A stretch of DNA of 64,000 nucleotides from positions 90,727,978-90,791,977 of the forward strand of contig OX375873.1 in the NCBI GenBank assembly GCA_947359465.1. The letters run 5' to 3'. The notes under the pieces were generated by a model. That model made no database searches and was not told where the DNA came from. It worked only from the letters and a program-made list of their open reading frames with translations. This document shows, one piece after another, positions 23,406 through 36,711 of the stretch (within the stretch, counting starts at the first letter, position 1; the number at the start of each line of letters is the position of its first letter). The translations under genes and the position numbers were made by a program. This stretch comes from Metellina segmentata. Taxonomy: Eukaryota; Arthropoda; Arachnida; Araneae; Tetragnathidae.

Positions 23406-26400
23406 TTAATAAAATACTATCTTTATGACAGATCTTCATCAATGATGCTTTTATGATATGTTGGTATAGTCACAACAATTATTATAAGATCCAAAAAATG
23501 TTTTTAAATTTGAGTTTTACGTACCTTAAAGAGTCAAATTGAAATTTCTTCCAAAATTGTATAGACGAGGATTGTGACAAAGAATCTATTTTTTTTGCCT
23601 TTTGGTATCTCTTCGGAAGTGATCGTTGGAGTGGAAACATTTCATCCACGAGTGGAATCAGAGAATAATTTTATAATTATCTTATCACATCCATGTAAAT
23701 TTCAAGAGTCCAATACTAAAACTTGTACATTTCCAAATATACAACCTTCCCCATAGTTGTCACAGTTTGTGCAGAATAGCAAAAGATGGATGTAAAGTAC
23801 CTTTATTTTCTACTAAAACAACAAATGAGACTATATTTTAGACTACGCTAAAGTCGGATTGACACAGACTAGAAAAAATATCGCATGGTCTGACGAATTC
23901 AGAATTTTGTTTCGTCGTTATAAATTACTAAATTTCGCGAAAAGAACAATGGTCAATCCATTTTGTTTGATCAGCAGTTGAGTTGTGTAGTAGAATGGGG
24001 AATTTTTATCTTGTACACTCTTGGTTTCCTAGAAGCTGTTGATGGATTCTTGAACAATATTTCTTTTACAGATATTACTTCAAGAAATGTCCAGTTACTG
24101 TGGTTCAGCTTTTCTTTTATTTGATCAATTATATAAAGAAAAATGTCTCGTTTTGCTTATTTACTTTCAAAGTTTTGTATAGCTATGGTCTGGATTCAGG
24201 TGTTCCTCCTACCTCATTGTCTTCGAGAATCAATCGGATCTCAATAATTCTTTGTGCATCAGAATAGAGTATATATCACGGAGACTTGCATCATAATTTA
24301 ATTTACAGCAGTCGAATAAAGCTGTGACAACATTCATGACATCATGAAACAACATTCCTATAAATTTAAGCATGAAATGTTCTGTAAATATACTCTTACA
24401 ATGAACATATTTCTACAGATATGAATGGAAGAACAAATGTAATTCATGGCCGAAAAGGAAATGCGTATTGATTTTATACTCTTTCATGAATTAACTGTGG
24501 ATAGAATACATATGCCAACAATGGTTTGGTGAAGGATGAATTATTGAAGAACTTGTTGATATGAATAGTGGTGTTTGTGAAAGAGTAACATAGTTGATTA
24601 AATATTCCAGGATGTGAAAGGATATTTCATCAGATACAAATAGAAGTGAAGAAAATACAAAAAATTCAAAGAAAGCAACCAACATTGTTAGTTATTGTGA
24701 TCTAGGTTGAGTGATCAATTCCATTTTTGATGGAAAATTGTTGGTGTTAAATCGATTTGATAAATCAAGCGAATGACAACAATGTGCACAGTAATGCCGA
24801 AATAAACAAGGACAATAGACAAAAGAACATAAAGTCAAAATAGGCCTGTCATTTACTATTTGTACATAGTACGGGCTTGTTGATTGTGTATTTCAATACC
24901 ATTTCAGTCCGCTAATACTCCAATATTATATCTTAATCCAATTATCAATGAACGATTTACATCAAATTTTGCATACGTTAACTTTTCTTCTTATAACAGG
25001 ACAATATTCAGAACTTACTTCATTTGTTTTGGGTTTGAAGAGGAGGATAAAACAATTCAAAATCCAAATAGGAATAACATTGGACATTTTTACGATTGCG
25101 ATTGAAACTGAGTTTTGTCGTGCTGAGGATGCAATGTGTTGTTGCAAATCCACTTGACCAAGGTATAATCTAACCGTCTAAAAGACTGTTTTACGAGTTG
25201 CACAGCGACTCTTGTTCATCCATGAGCTGTTACACGGAGACACCAACACAATCTAAAATAGGGGTAAATGTTGCTCCGGTATCGGAACATAGGGGATAGG
25301 TTAGGAAGTTCTTGATTCCTTTCACTAAAGATATATAGCTCGTGTGCTCACTCCGATGTCTTTCAGTCTGGGGCTGTCTTGGTCCTATAAAATACAATGA
25401 AAGTCTAGGATAATTTGTGGAATAACTTGAATGTGGAGAGGAACAGATCATGTTTTTGTTTTTTTTTTGTCTTGTTCAAGAGTAAAATGGGCTGAATGTC
25501 ATTATATGTGTCATATATTATACAATTTGCTAGTGATATATTTTATTGCTTACCATATTCAAGCAGAAATTCATAATACATAATACACAATTAAACACGA
25601 GAATACAGGCAATAAAATATATCGTAAAAACGTATTGTGTAAACGTGCATAATTAGATTCAACCCATTTTACTCATTCATAAATCGAAATAATGTTTTGT
25701 TCCCCCTCAAATTTTTGATATCCTGCAAAATTGTGTTCTTCCAAATTAACGTATTTATTTTAGACGGAGTTTTTAACAGTACTTTCTTTTCTTCCTTTCA
25801 GTGCATCATAGAATAAAAACTTGTTTTTTATAGGTATTTTTATCAGTATTCTTGATGCGTTGAAAATTTTAAGCGAATGCAATTATACACATATTTGGCG
25901 TTTTTTGTAAATCCAAGTGGTTGTGCGTTACAAATAGTAAATAAAGAACACAGAAGAAAAAACTCTCGTTCTATTCTATTGATTCCACCATCAGTTCTTG
26001 AAGCACCATTTTTCTTCGTAAAGCACTGGGGGTAGATCATTTTTCACCCTAGCAGTATACAGAACACTGGTCATGCGGATTTTTCCGTTTCCAGAACCGT
26101 TTTGTACGCTTAGATGATGATTTATTTTTTGAACCCCGGTCTCGACCTTCGATAGAGATTGGGTGTGCTTTTCCTTGTTTTATTATTTTCTCTCTTTATT
26201 TTCTTTTCTCGTTTTGTTTTTTGGAGAGAAGATTGATTTTAGATCGATTTCCGAGCGCTTTGTTTCCCAAAATGCCAGCCTCCCCTCTCTCCTGTTCGCC
26301 AGCCTCGATCCTTTTTTGGGGGGACTCAGGTGAGACTGATGACAGACTGAATCGCTCGAAAAGTACCGTTCGAAAAATCAGATTCGTTTCAGCCGGTCGT

Positions 26401-26642
26401 TTTTAATAACTGGTGTATGTCAGATGGTAGAGGGTAGTCCGTAAAAATATGTTCTCTCGAACTGAAAACGCCATGGCTCTCCTTTTATCAGACCTGGCCA
26501 TGAATGTATGAAGTGGTTCGGATTACACTTTGACCTGTTTCGCTAAATCTCGTAAGTAAAAACTGAGTATAGATCTTAATTTTATAGTTATTTGGTTTTC
26601 ATAATGTAAATATTAACGAAGCTGGACCAAGTAATGTTTGAT
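23406..26642. other. Long unrecognised AT-rich stretch
   Basis: I found no element end, repeat match or plausible gene over these 3.2 kb. Open frames are short and frequent on both strands, as expected by chance. The part from about 26060 to 26400 is slightly richer in G and C, with a polypyrimidine tract at 26165-26220. I cannot say whether that marks a splice acceptor. Confidence 0.4.
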
Positions 26643-26864
26643 TTAAACCTCTTGAATTGTCTCGGCGTGGTATCTCGCCAAACTGACAGAATTGACCAGA
26701 TTTTGATGGACTAGATATTTCGTCGTTAGAAGAAAATTGACCAGATCTGTAACTCGTCATCATCAAAAAATCGTGAACATCACGATGATAACTAACCTTG
26801 TCAAAGCAAACTTGCTCACATCTTCATGGACGAGATATCTCGTCGAAACTATTTGAAAGGTAAA
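26643..26864. mobile_element. TTAACCCT palindromic MITE, diverged
   Basis: It starts 'ttaaacctcttgaattgtc' at 26643. It contains 'gatggactagatatttcgtc', 'ctcgtcatcatcaaaaaatc' and 'gacgagatatctcgtcg', and ends 'aactatttgaaaggtaa'. Length and word order agree with the 180-220 bp copies. Confidence 0.7.
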
Positions 26865-28011
26865 TGAAAATGACAAAAACTGTTCTCACCAAATTAACAT
26901 CACCAGTAGTGATCTATGACTAACGGGTGGAAATTCAGCAATACAATATTATCATTCAAACTTAGTTAACAATTCACCCCTCCTCAATTAGTGTGATGTA
27001 ATTAATATACAGGAGGGCGAAAAGAAAATTCAATATTTCTAGACATGTAAAGTTCGAAGTGAAATTTTTCAGAATGCGCACTCTTCCTAAGCACTAAACC
27101 AGCAAATTCTAATATTATTACCATAATTATCGTTGAAATACTAAACGGATTTTTTTAAACCTAATATAATCTTAGAATTTTGTTATTATAACAGATGGAA
27201 TGTGAGGTAGTAATTTTATCAAAGATAGTGTTTTGAATGAGGTGGAATCTAATTCTGCTGTTTCTTTCGCTGTTTATTTTATTTTCCTAACTCTTAGGAA
27301 ACAAAAAGACTGACTACAAAACTGTATTTACAGATTTTTTTCTGGGGGAAATTTTTTTTTCTTCTTAAGTTATTGAGTCGTACTCATTCAAATTTTGTAG
27401 AAATACGAATCAAACAACTGCTAGATTTGTGCATTGTTCTGATTGAATGGTTCGAGGATGATTCCAAAATCCATACGGATCTAATAGGATCAATTTTCTA
27501 ATGCCTAATATAGTGGATTAATGTTATATTTTTTGAACCACAAAAATCATAAAAGGAAATCTATATCGAATTTAATCAACCGGACAAATTGATTTGGTTT
27601 AAGGCGCAATTGCTATCTAGGAATATGCAATGTCAAACACTACACACACAAAATCATACGATGGAAATGCACACACATGCAAAGATAGTTTTACTGACAC
27701 AAGAAAAGTGAAATACATCTAAGTGAATCGAACTTTCACTTCAACTTACAGACATATAAAATGGATCAAAGTAAAGGCACATATCGTATGAACGAGAAGC
27801 ATTATTAATTTCTTAATAAAGAAACACATAGTCTCAACAAAAATCCCATGACACTAAAAAAACAAATGTGCATACCACTGACATATTTTCTGAAGAGAAA
27901 CAAAATATGTATAGGTATGTCAAATGTTCTTGTCACATTTCAAAATAATGTGTGACGTGTCATAAAGTTAATTCCTTATACTGGTAGAAAAGCTCCAATG
28001 TTTTTTGTACT
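26865..28011. other. Unrecognised AT-rich DNA
   Basis: Nothing recognisable is seen between two MITE copies. Confidence 0.4.
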
Positions 28012-28190
28012 TTTAGTGCTCCAAGTGGATTTGACGAGATAGCTCGTCCATCAAGATCTGAACAATTTTGCTAATGACTAAATATATTGTCATCATATTA
28101 TCAATTTTTGATGATGAGGAGATCCCAATTTGGTCAGTTTTCTTCAAATGACGACGATACTTTTTTTGAGACAAGCGTCAGGAGGGTTAA
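28012..28190 (-). mobile_element. TTAACCCT palindromic MITE
   Basis: The copy begins near 'gctccaagtggatttgacg', has 'gacgagatagctcgtccatc', and continues through 'gatgatgaggagatccc'. It ends 'gacaagcgtcaggaggg' followed by TTAA at 28187-28190. The left TTAA has decayed. Confidence 0.65.
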
Positions 28191-28860
28191 GTATTTGTCA
28201 AATCATTTGAAATCAATCACAGAGTTGAGTTCGATTTTGTTGGAAACGACATCAAATGCTCGGTTCTGTTTCAATGTACAATAATATTCCGAAGTTACGC
28301 GATAGGTAAGACCGACGAAATCCGCTAAAGTCGAAATCACGAAAGTACAGCTTCCGCCGATTGTAGAATCGTAATCATGCGCGTAGATTTCCTCCGAAAC
28401 GCGTCCAATGCGTATCACAGCATGAATAAACCTGAAGATAGCGGACGGCAGTGTTACCAAACGAAAATATCAAGAACCGCGTAATTCGGAGTTCACGTAA
28501 GTCGGGGTATTAATTACTGTATCAGAATTTACATTCGTGGAAGCAAAGAATTGTGTACTTGATCTTCGTGGCTAAAGCTCTGTTCAGGGATCATCTAGCA
28601 CAAGAAAAATATTCCATCTGAAGCCTTCAACTTGGCCGCCAAGATTGTCTAGGTAGCGCGTTGAAATTTGCTGGAGGCGCTTTTCTAGCGCGGGAAAACT
28701 TTACTGAATCGAGCAGATCGATATCGCATTCTTTTTGGAGCCGTTGCCACGTGAGAAGTAAAAATATTATTAATGAGAAGAAAGAAACGGGCGATTCCGA
28801 ATTCACTCGCCTCAGTAGATGTTGCATGCCTTCGGGGGTAGGGGGGAAGTCTTAAGATGG
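28191..28860. other. GC-richer segment, function unknown
   Basis: The region 28290-28450 and especially 28620-28830 is richer in G, C and CpG than the surrounding DNA. No repeat match is seen. Open frames on both strands (28203-28460 minus, 28627-28855 both strands) show no known motif. Confidence 0.3.
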
Positions 28861-30801
28861 AAACAACGAAACAAAGAATTTTGTCAAAGCCCTAAGCCTC
28901 TGGAGAATTAATCAGACATTTTGTATACAGATTTCGAGAATAGGAGATCAAAGGCGTGTCGAATTTTCGTTGCGAAGCTGGAACGCAAATAAGAAAAGCA
29001 CAAGTTGTATTCATCGAATGTTTCCTTCCTTTCTTCACGCTGGTAGAGAAGTGTGTATTATCTGAAGGAAAATGGCGTTTTCAAAATCAAGAATGTGATG
29101 CCTGACTAACATTAAATATTTTTTCAAATGTTTAATTTTTGGTGGATTTACCTCATTTTTATCATCATAAGTTTGTATTAAATGACTGCTTTTGGCTTAT
29201 CTAATTTCATGCATTTTTTACATATTTTATGAATTTCAAAGTTTTTAGATTCGTCCAGCGTTTATTGTTTAGCCAAATTCAGTTTTTCACTTATTACTTT
29301 GAATACAAAATCAGAGTATGTTATGTTTTTTATCTGTGCATATGTGTGTGTGTGTTTATTGAAAGATACAAAGTATTTGTTGGCTGAAGATTTCAGTAAA
29401 AACAGTAACTTATAGACGGTAGTCAAAGACATTTTTTTATTAATGATCAAACTATCAAACTCAATTCTTCTTTAATAAATAGAGATCCTAGAACTATATA
29501 ATTAGTACGTACATGTTTACTATAATGTCGGATCATCTTTTTTTGTGATGCAGTCTTCAATTTACTACATTAAAGTTCCCTTGTGTAAATTTAAGATGTG
29601 CACCAATATGTATTAAATCAGAGCAAATAATTTAAAACCAAAAGCCTCCAGAAAAAAAAAATTATTATAATTGACTGAAAAAAAAAACATCCAGACCAAC
29701 AGAAGTTTAAAAAAGTACAAATTTAACCACCTAAGTTCTTGGAAATTATACCTTAAACGACGTTTAGTCTTAGATTGAATTTCTTCTTGATAGTTTACTA
29801 TTCAGTATTAGGATAGTTAAGTAAGCATAATGTGCCCCGACATTGCTTGAATGAACTAATTTGATATCGAATGGACAATAAATCTAACACATTTTAAATA
29901 AATCGACTTTGAAAAAAGATTGAAGAAAGTTAATTCTAGCAACACAAAAATTTTAATACAAAACATAATAATCACTTTTTTTAAAGTATTTTCTCTTTTT
30001 ATGGTAATCTTTAAAAAATAAGTATTTAGTCGTGTAAAAGTTTGATTGCGTACCTCAATCAGATATGTTGTATTTATCTCTTAACATTGTACTATCATTA
30101 AAACATTATTAAAACACTCATATATTATCGATAAAGCTGCATCATACAAAGCCATATTGCTTACTCAATATGTAACGTATGCCGTTTTAATGGCAAGAAT
30201 TTACTTGAAAGAAAATCCTTTAAAGCAGGGCATGGAAGGAACTCTGCCTTTTTTATGCTGCGAATTTTGGCAGCATGATTAAAGTACTAATTTTCACCAT
30301 ATTAATAACAAGCAAACCCTCTTCCCTTATATGCTAAGTATATACTTTTTTACAGACTTTTACTGAGCTTGCTCTTGCACCGTTACTTTTTCCCCTAACG
30401 TGGCAAATTATAAGCTTGTCTGTATTTTACTTGACAGTTAATCTGAAGGTCTTGTTACATGACTTTTTCTAACTTCGGTTGGAGCAGAATTGATGCATCT
30501 TGGCAACATGATAAGGCGTGAATTTTTCTTTTGTTTCTTTTTTTAATTTGCGAAGGGAGAGAAAAGAAGTTCCTTTCCTGATATAAATATAGATTAGGAA
30601 AGATTAAGCGTTTCCGTAATTTGTTGCTTTTTCCTCCGATTTTTCTTGCGGAAGCTTATAAAATTGATTGTCACGGTAATTTATTCTCTAGGTTCAGATT
30701 AGAAGTTGCTTAGATAAAGCAAAGTAACAAGAAACATCTGTACAACGAAAGGCTGATGAATAGCGCTGTCTTTCAAAGTTTTTCAAGATACTTCTGGCTT
30801 G
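28861..30801. other. Unrecognised AT-rich DNA
   Basis: No element or gene was recognised. A short (GT)n lies at about 29343-29356. Confidence 0.4.
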
Positions 30802-30992
30802 TTAACCCTCCTCGTGGTTGTCTCTTCTAGACATCTAATCAGATATCCTGATGGACGATATATCTTGCTGTTAGGAGAAAGTAACCAAATCTTGATCTCG
30901 TCAATATCTTGATGACTCGATATCTTGTCGTTAGCAAAATTGTCAGATCTTGACGGACGAAATATCTCGTTAAAATCACTTCGAAGGTTAAT
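30802..30992 (+). mobile_element. TTAACCCT palindromic MITE, 191 bp, both TTAA boxes
   Basis: TTAA lies at 30802-30805 and 30989-30992. The left end is 'ttaaccctcctcgtggttg'. The right end on the complement is 'ttaaccttcgaagtgatttt'. The interior has 'gatggacgatatatcttg', 'gatctcgtcaatatcttgat' and 'gacggacgaaatatctcg'. It is one of the clearest copies in the window. Confidence 0.8.
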
Positions 30993-31545
30993 ATTCGTAA
31001 GATAATTTAGCCGTAATTACTGAACTCATCAAGGATGCATTTAAAATGTGTTGACAATTCTTTGAAACACTTTTCTTTCAATACGAAATGCTGAATAAAG
31101 ATGTTGAAATATAATTTTATAGTGCAACTAGCTATGCTACAAGTTCTGCCAGTTTTTGTTTCTTCAGACAAAATAAGTAGTGACTCTATTTCTTCGGTAG
31201 TTCCGTTACTTTCTTAAACATCTTTTTGAGTTTTCACTGCTTCACGTAATTGTGTACTTTCGTCTTCCGATTCTTCGACTCGTTATAGCTATGGATATTT
31301 TGTGTTAATTGTGGTCTCTTTCTGCTGAAAAGATCTATATTAAATATTGCTATGAATAATCGATCGAAAAACTTCGATTGACTCAGATATTCCATACAAA
31401 ATATACTCTAAGACCGAAAAAAAAGTTGCATCTAGAAGGAATTGTCAGAGAATGCAATGAAATTTACAAGGTTGGTAAAGTGCTTATAAATTAGTAAATG
31501 ATTAAAATTTGAGATTGAAATACGCAAACTTTATTGAAAATTTTT
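30993..31545. other. Unrecognised AT-rich DNA
   Basis: Nothing recognisable lies between the MITE and the Tc1 relic. Confidence 0.4.
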
Positions 31546-31549
31546 TAAA

Positions 31550-32600
31550 AAGTGGTATTACTCAGTAGGACGTATGAACGTCATTATTCCTAATGCAGCA
31601 TGCCAAATGCCTTGTTAATGAGTTATACAGGCTCTTTATTAAGACATGCAACAGTCCATCCCATGCTACTTGAACCCTGTCACGTAGTTCCAACAGATTA
31701 CGCGGAATGGGTGGAGTGGTGACATCTCGTTCAATGGTATTCATACATTCTCGATCGGGGACAGGTCCGGACTGTATGTCGACCATGGTAAGATATCGAT
31801 GGGTCGTAAAAGCTCTAGAGAAGGCAGTAATATGGTATCGAACATTGTCTTGTTGAAAAAGTGGGTAAACTGAGATTTCAGGAATGGGAACGTAACTGGC
31901 TGTAAAATTTCTTGTACGTAACGCTGTCCTGTCAAAGAGCCCGTAACGAATACCAAATGTGATTTGGCATCATACGCAATTGCACCCCACACCATAACAC
32001 TAGGTCTTCTGAACGTGTCACACTTCACACTGTCTCAACACACGGATTCGATCGTCGTCTCCCCCCCCCCTCAGACATAAGCGGGATTCATGAGTGAAAA
32101 CCACTCGATGCCATTTAACGCCCCATGTCCGTCTGACACGACACCCATCCAGTGTTTGACAGCAATGCTGTTAAAGGCAGTCGTCGTAACAGTCTACGTG
32201 AGTTTAATCCCACGTCGTGAAGCCGCCGATAAATGGTGCGATCACTTATTGTATGATCGAGAGAGGTTTCCACTGCCCATTAGATGTCTGAAACAGTGGC
32301 TGTTGGATCAGTACGCGCATGTCTTACAACACGTCAATCCTCACTCGGTGCAGTTTCTCTAGGCCTTCCTGAGCCTGGTTGACGTCGGCATGTGCCTTGT
32401 TGTATCCACCGCTGCCAATAGCGTGCAACAGTATCATCACTAGAACCCATATGTTGCGCAATCCGTCGATTAGACCATCCACCTTCTCAGAGGTCAATTA
32501 CTTGGCCACTGTCAAACGTTCCCAATTGCTTAAAGTGCTTGCAAACTTTTTTCCGAAGTATAACTCATTGAAAAACGATGTAACCAACACAACAGCATGA
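31550..32600 (-). pseudogene. Tc1-like transposase relic, whole length, degenerate
   Basis: Read on the minus strand, the N-terminal helix-turn-helix region is visible at about 32510-32380, with WSNRRIAQHMGSSDDTVARYW followed by the GSGRPRE linker typical of Tc1. The first catalytic block reads FTHESR at about 32100, where active enzymes have DESR, so the first Asp is His. PSVMVWGAIAYD (31990) matches the conserved core. FQQDN at about 31857 keeps the second Asp but lies out of frame with its neighbours. SPDLSPIENV (31745) keeps the third acidic residue, and the C-terminus ends near 31560. Frame changes plus the Asp-to-His change show it is dead. It belongs to a different subfamily from the elements at 12085 and 50757. 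Confidence 0.85.
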
Positions 32601-33141
32601 GTCGAAATGAATTTGCTGTGCTACTGGATGTCCTTTTAAGCCTTTGTATGCGGGGTGTCTGAAAGCTGCCCTGCGCGTGGTGCATGCTTGAATGGTTTTG
32701 AAAATTTGATCATTTTCATCTCCAATGCACATGTACCACTCCTCCAAATTTCATTTATACTTTGTTCTCCTTCCAGGTGCAACTTTTGTTTTGTCTTAGA
32801 GAGTAAGTTGTGCAAATTTCATAACACCATAATTCAGCGTTAGAGGGTATTTGCTACTTCATACAGTATTTCTGCTTTATAAAAAAATGAGGCTTATGCA
32901 TCACGGGAAATGTCAATTATCTTCCCCATTTCTATACATATTCTTTCACTAGATACATAAAATCTATATATTCTGAAGTACACAAACTTTTCTTCTTATA
33001 GGTGGTTGACATTTATATATGTAGGCCATCAGATTCAATGAAATTTAAGAGCATGTTATTTCTTTATGTTACTAGAAAACCTGTTGAGTATTAAATGAGA
33101 CATACTTTTAATTCTGTCGGTTTACTTAAAGTGAAATACAC
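32601..33141. other. Unrecognised DNA
   Basis: No repeat or gene was recognised between the Tc1 relic and the Kolobok-like element. Confidence 0.4.
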
Positions 33142-33145
33142 TTAA

Positions 33146-33797
33146 GGGGTCTGAGACTCTAAATATGAAAAAAAAAGTCAATTTTAATCTTAAAAAATAA
33201 TATAGATATTGCTTAATAAAATGACACCTCAATTTTTTTCGTACCATCTAGAACCGTAAATATTCAACTTTTTACAAACATGACAGCTGCAAATCAAACG
33301 AGCCTTCATAATTTTAATCGCTCTTTTTCTCCTTTTGTGTTAAATGGGATTTCAATAGTAAAAATCGATATAACTTAAAAACTATTTGTCAAAAATGAAG
33401 GAAATTTTCTACATTTACTTTTCAAATATATTTCTTTAATTTGTCTTCAGCAATTATGTATATATTTTTTTATAATTTTTCGAAATTTGTAATATTATGT
33501 GTTTTATGTAGTTTTTGACTAAATTTTTTTTTCTAAATGTTTTAACCTAAAATAACGAACACAATTTTTGCATGAACTTTTAGAAGTTAATTAATGTAAA
33601 ATTGAAGTGATTTGTTACAAAATAATTTAAGACAAATCAATTTCGCTCAACGTTAAAATTTTGACATTTTTTAATTTTAATAAAAAAAATTTAAGTTTTG
33701 AAAATATAAAATAGTTATTATAGTTGCAAAATACAAAACATTTTCAGAACAAGCACTTCACAATTGAAGATTTCAGAATTTTGAGTCCCAGACCCCT
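33146..33797. mobile_element. Kolobok-like non-autonomous element (652 bp)
   Basis: It is flanked by TTAA at 33142-33145 and 33798-33801. Inverted ends are 'ggggtctgagactc' and, on the complement, 'aggggtctgggactc'. As in the 18568 element, the interior is dominated by A and T runs and lacks an open frame. The ends differ slightly from the other two GGGG-ended elements, so it is probably a separate subfamily. Confidence 0.75.
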
Positions 33798-33905
33798 TTA
33801 AGTAAAAAAAAACAGAGAAAATCAAGCAGAATTTCTAATTTTCAAGCAATGGCAATTGTAATTCTATCGTTTTAACAATAACATATTACAATTTATATTA
33901 TTCAA

Positions 33906-34525
33906 GCATTGTTTACACGAGCTTAGTGCTAATAAATAGTACTAACCAGTTGAACTAAGCACTTCAAGGTGAGAGTAGAAGTGTTCACACTAGTGATTAG
34001 CGTGCTGTGATATCAGTTCACGATACACCGACATTTAAGACTGAAGCGCGTTTGTAAACATTATTCAAATGTCATAAAATCATTAATAGCAGAGCTCTAT
34101 AAAGAATTGAGGAAAGATAAACGTGTATGGGCGAGAAATTAGTTGCTGAGAATGGATACTCATGGAAGTTCGGTTGGACTTTTAAGTGAGCTTGCAGAAG
34201 ATGATCAAGAGGAGTACAGAAGTTTTATGAGAATGACACCGTCACAGTTTGCGTGTTTGTCAAGAAAAATTATCTACCTTTATTCATCGAGCAGACACTA
34301 ATATGAGCAGCTATACCAGCTCAAATTAAATTGGAAGTGGTTGTGTCGTTTTTAGCTACTGGTAACAGCCTTCTGCAGGGTTTCGAAACCAGCTATTTTT
34401 GCGTGTCGATCGTATACTTCTCAATTTCTTTTTGCCTCAGGCGCACCAAAACGTTGTATATTCATCGCATCCTCAACTTTTTGCCATCATACTTCCTGCA
34501 TGTGCTTGAGTTTGTAAATTGAAGA
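33906..34525 (+). pseudogene. PIF/Harbinger-type transposase N-terminal relic
   Basis: From 34089 one frame reads ELRKDKRVWARN, a stop at 34140-34142 where Trp is expected, then LSELAEDDQEEYRSFMRM and TPSQFACLSRK. A second frame, shifted, continues with AAIPAQIKLEVVVSFLATGN from about 34304. The RVW...NWL and 'YRSFMRM' blocks are characteristic of HARBI1-like transposases. The catalytic DDE part is not visible downstream, so this is a 5' fragment with a stop and a frameshift. The DNA from about 33906 ('gcattgtttacacgagc') may be the element's terminal region, but I did not find the other end. Confidence 0.7.
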
Positions 34526-36365
34526 TTTATGTATTCCAAAGACACACTCATGGCATTTAAAATCTTGAATCCCATGAGTTAGTCTTCGTTCCAAATCTCT
34601 CATTCCTTACAACAAACGGCATATCTCAAAAAACGTGATTTTTCAGGAGAGTGATTTTAAAGTTAAAAATAGATTTAAAATGTACTAAAAATAAATATTA
34701 CTTCTGCTCTCTAGCGGCTAAATATTGAGCAGTGAGATATGACGAACTTGCAGGGATATACTACTCTTTCAGGGCATTCTGAAAACAGGCATAACTAAAA
34801 ATCGCCAATTTTTGAGACGTGACGTTCTTGAAAGGAATGTGCAATATGTCGTCACGTTGATTTTATGTGAAAGTTTGAGGAGTAGGGTGCTATCTCAGGT
34901 GTTGTCGTCAAATCTTTCCCTTCGGAATTGATCTCGGAAAAAAGCCAACAGATCGGATTGCTGCTACATTGCGATGCAAATTTAACGACGTTACAACTTC
35001 TCCTTAAAATAAAATTTAGGGTGATAACAAAAAAATTTTCAAGATAGTTATTTTCACTTTAGTAGAATTTTCAAGCACAGAAACTAAACGTTTATCATTC
35101 AGTGACTAGTTAGATGAATTCTTATGTCCGCTTCAAAGCCAGCAACATCCTACAATTTTTTAAAGCTCTTTTAGTTCAACTTTCTGTAGATTACAACACA
35201 AAATCCATCAAAATAAGAAGCGGAAGTTTTAGTCTATTACATAATAAAACGAGGATCAAATTAGATGGCGAGACGGTATTAAAGATTGGCAAAAGGAGAA
35301 AAGTGTTTGATAAAATAACTAGAGGTAGTCCTCGGATTCAATTTGTCTCAAATATCTAAAAAGTTCTTTTGAATGGCGTCCGAAGTTAAAAGAATTAAGT
35401 TTTCATCGCACTCTTTCACTGGATATATTCTGGCCCTCTAACTTAATTTAGTAAAACACTTTCAATTTGAATTCTAAAGCCTTTGAAGTCGGATTGTGCT
35501 TCTTTTTTTACACCTCGTACGCTACATCTTATTCGAGTTCTTTCCTTAATAAAAGCGGGCAATTTGTATATAAAACTCGTAAACAAATTTCTATTGTGAG
35601 CACAGGAGTGGTTCGTGTTTAAGTCTCTGGGGAAAGAAATGGAATTGAATTCTTCTTTGAATTTAGTTTCATCCACATTTCCGTTTAATGTTAGAAATTG
35701 GGACAGATAAAGTAATTTGCAGTGGAGGAATGTTATTTCAAATTATCTCTGACGGAAACGAAAAAGAAGAATCTATATGTAATGAAAGAATATATTCAAC
35801 TTCCCCAAGTTGTAAATTAGAAATAAAATGCCTCCCATCTTTTCACTTTATCATGTTTGTACGGGTGTTAAGTACTTTTTTGTATTGTGACAGTAATAAG
35901 TAATTTATAAATAAACATGCACTGTATCTCTTGAAAAGTAAATTATTATTTCCACCTGCTGTACTGTGTAGACCATAAATAACCGAAAGAACAGAGAAGG
36001 ATTTTCAGTTTTAAAATGACATTAGGTTGATGCAGACTATATTTTACCCTATATGTTTTTTCCAATTAAATTTAATTATTCTATTTTGTATTTTTTGTAA
36101 TAGCATCTTAGAACTTTCTAGAAACTACTTCGAACCATTCATAAAACATTAAACTATGTATACTATTTATATAACACTTATTATTATTTATTTATCATTC
36201 CTTTTTACTTCTGTTACAGTTTTCTGCGTGTCTCTTTTCACCAAATAAAAGTTTAAGTTATACCTAATTCTCAATCATGTCTACTTGACAACATTGATGA
36301 AAGCATACTGAATGCTGGAAACTTTCCTCTACTTCAGCCTCAATTATTTTGCTTGATTTTAGTGC
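34526..36365. other. Unrecognised DNA
   Basis: No gene or element was recognised. Open frames at 35114-35359 and 35443-35676 (minus) have no known motif. Confidence 0.4.
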
Positions 36366-36711
36366 ACATGTGTTATTCACGGATGAATGCACCTTAACTC
36401 GTGAAGGCATTTCTAATACGCACAACCTTCATGTGTGTGCATCTAACAATCCGTACGACACACGTCCTCATGCGTATTAGAAGCGTTTCAGTGTATTGTT
36501 TGGGCTGGAATTGTGGGTGACCATTTGATCGTCCCATACCTTCTGCTATTCCGACTGGACGGCAGAACATACCTCACATTTTTACAACAGGTATTTCCTG
36601 ACTTACTTCAACCTGTTGCAGACAACATACAATCACGTATGTGGTTCCAGCGTGACGGAGCACCAACCCATTTCAGCTTGGATGTGCGGAGCGCTTTAGA
36701 CGCTAAATTCC

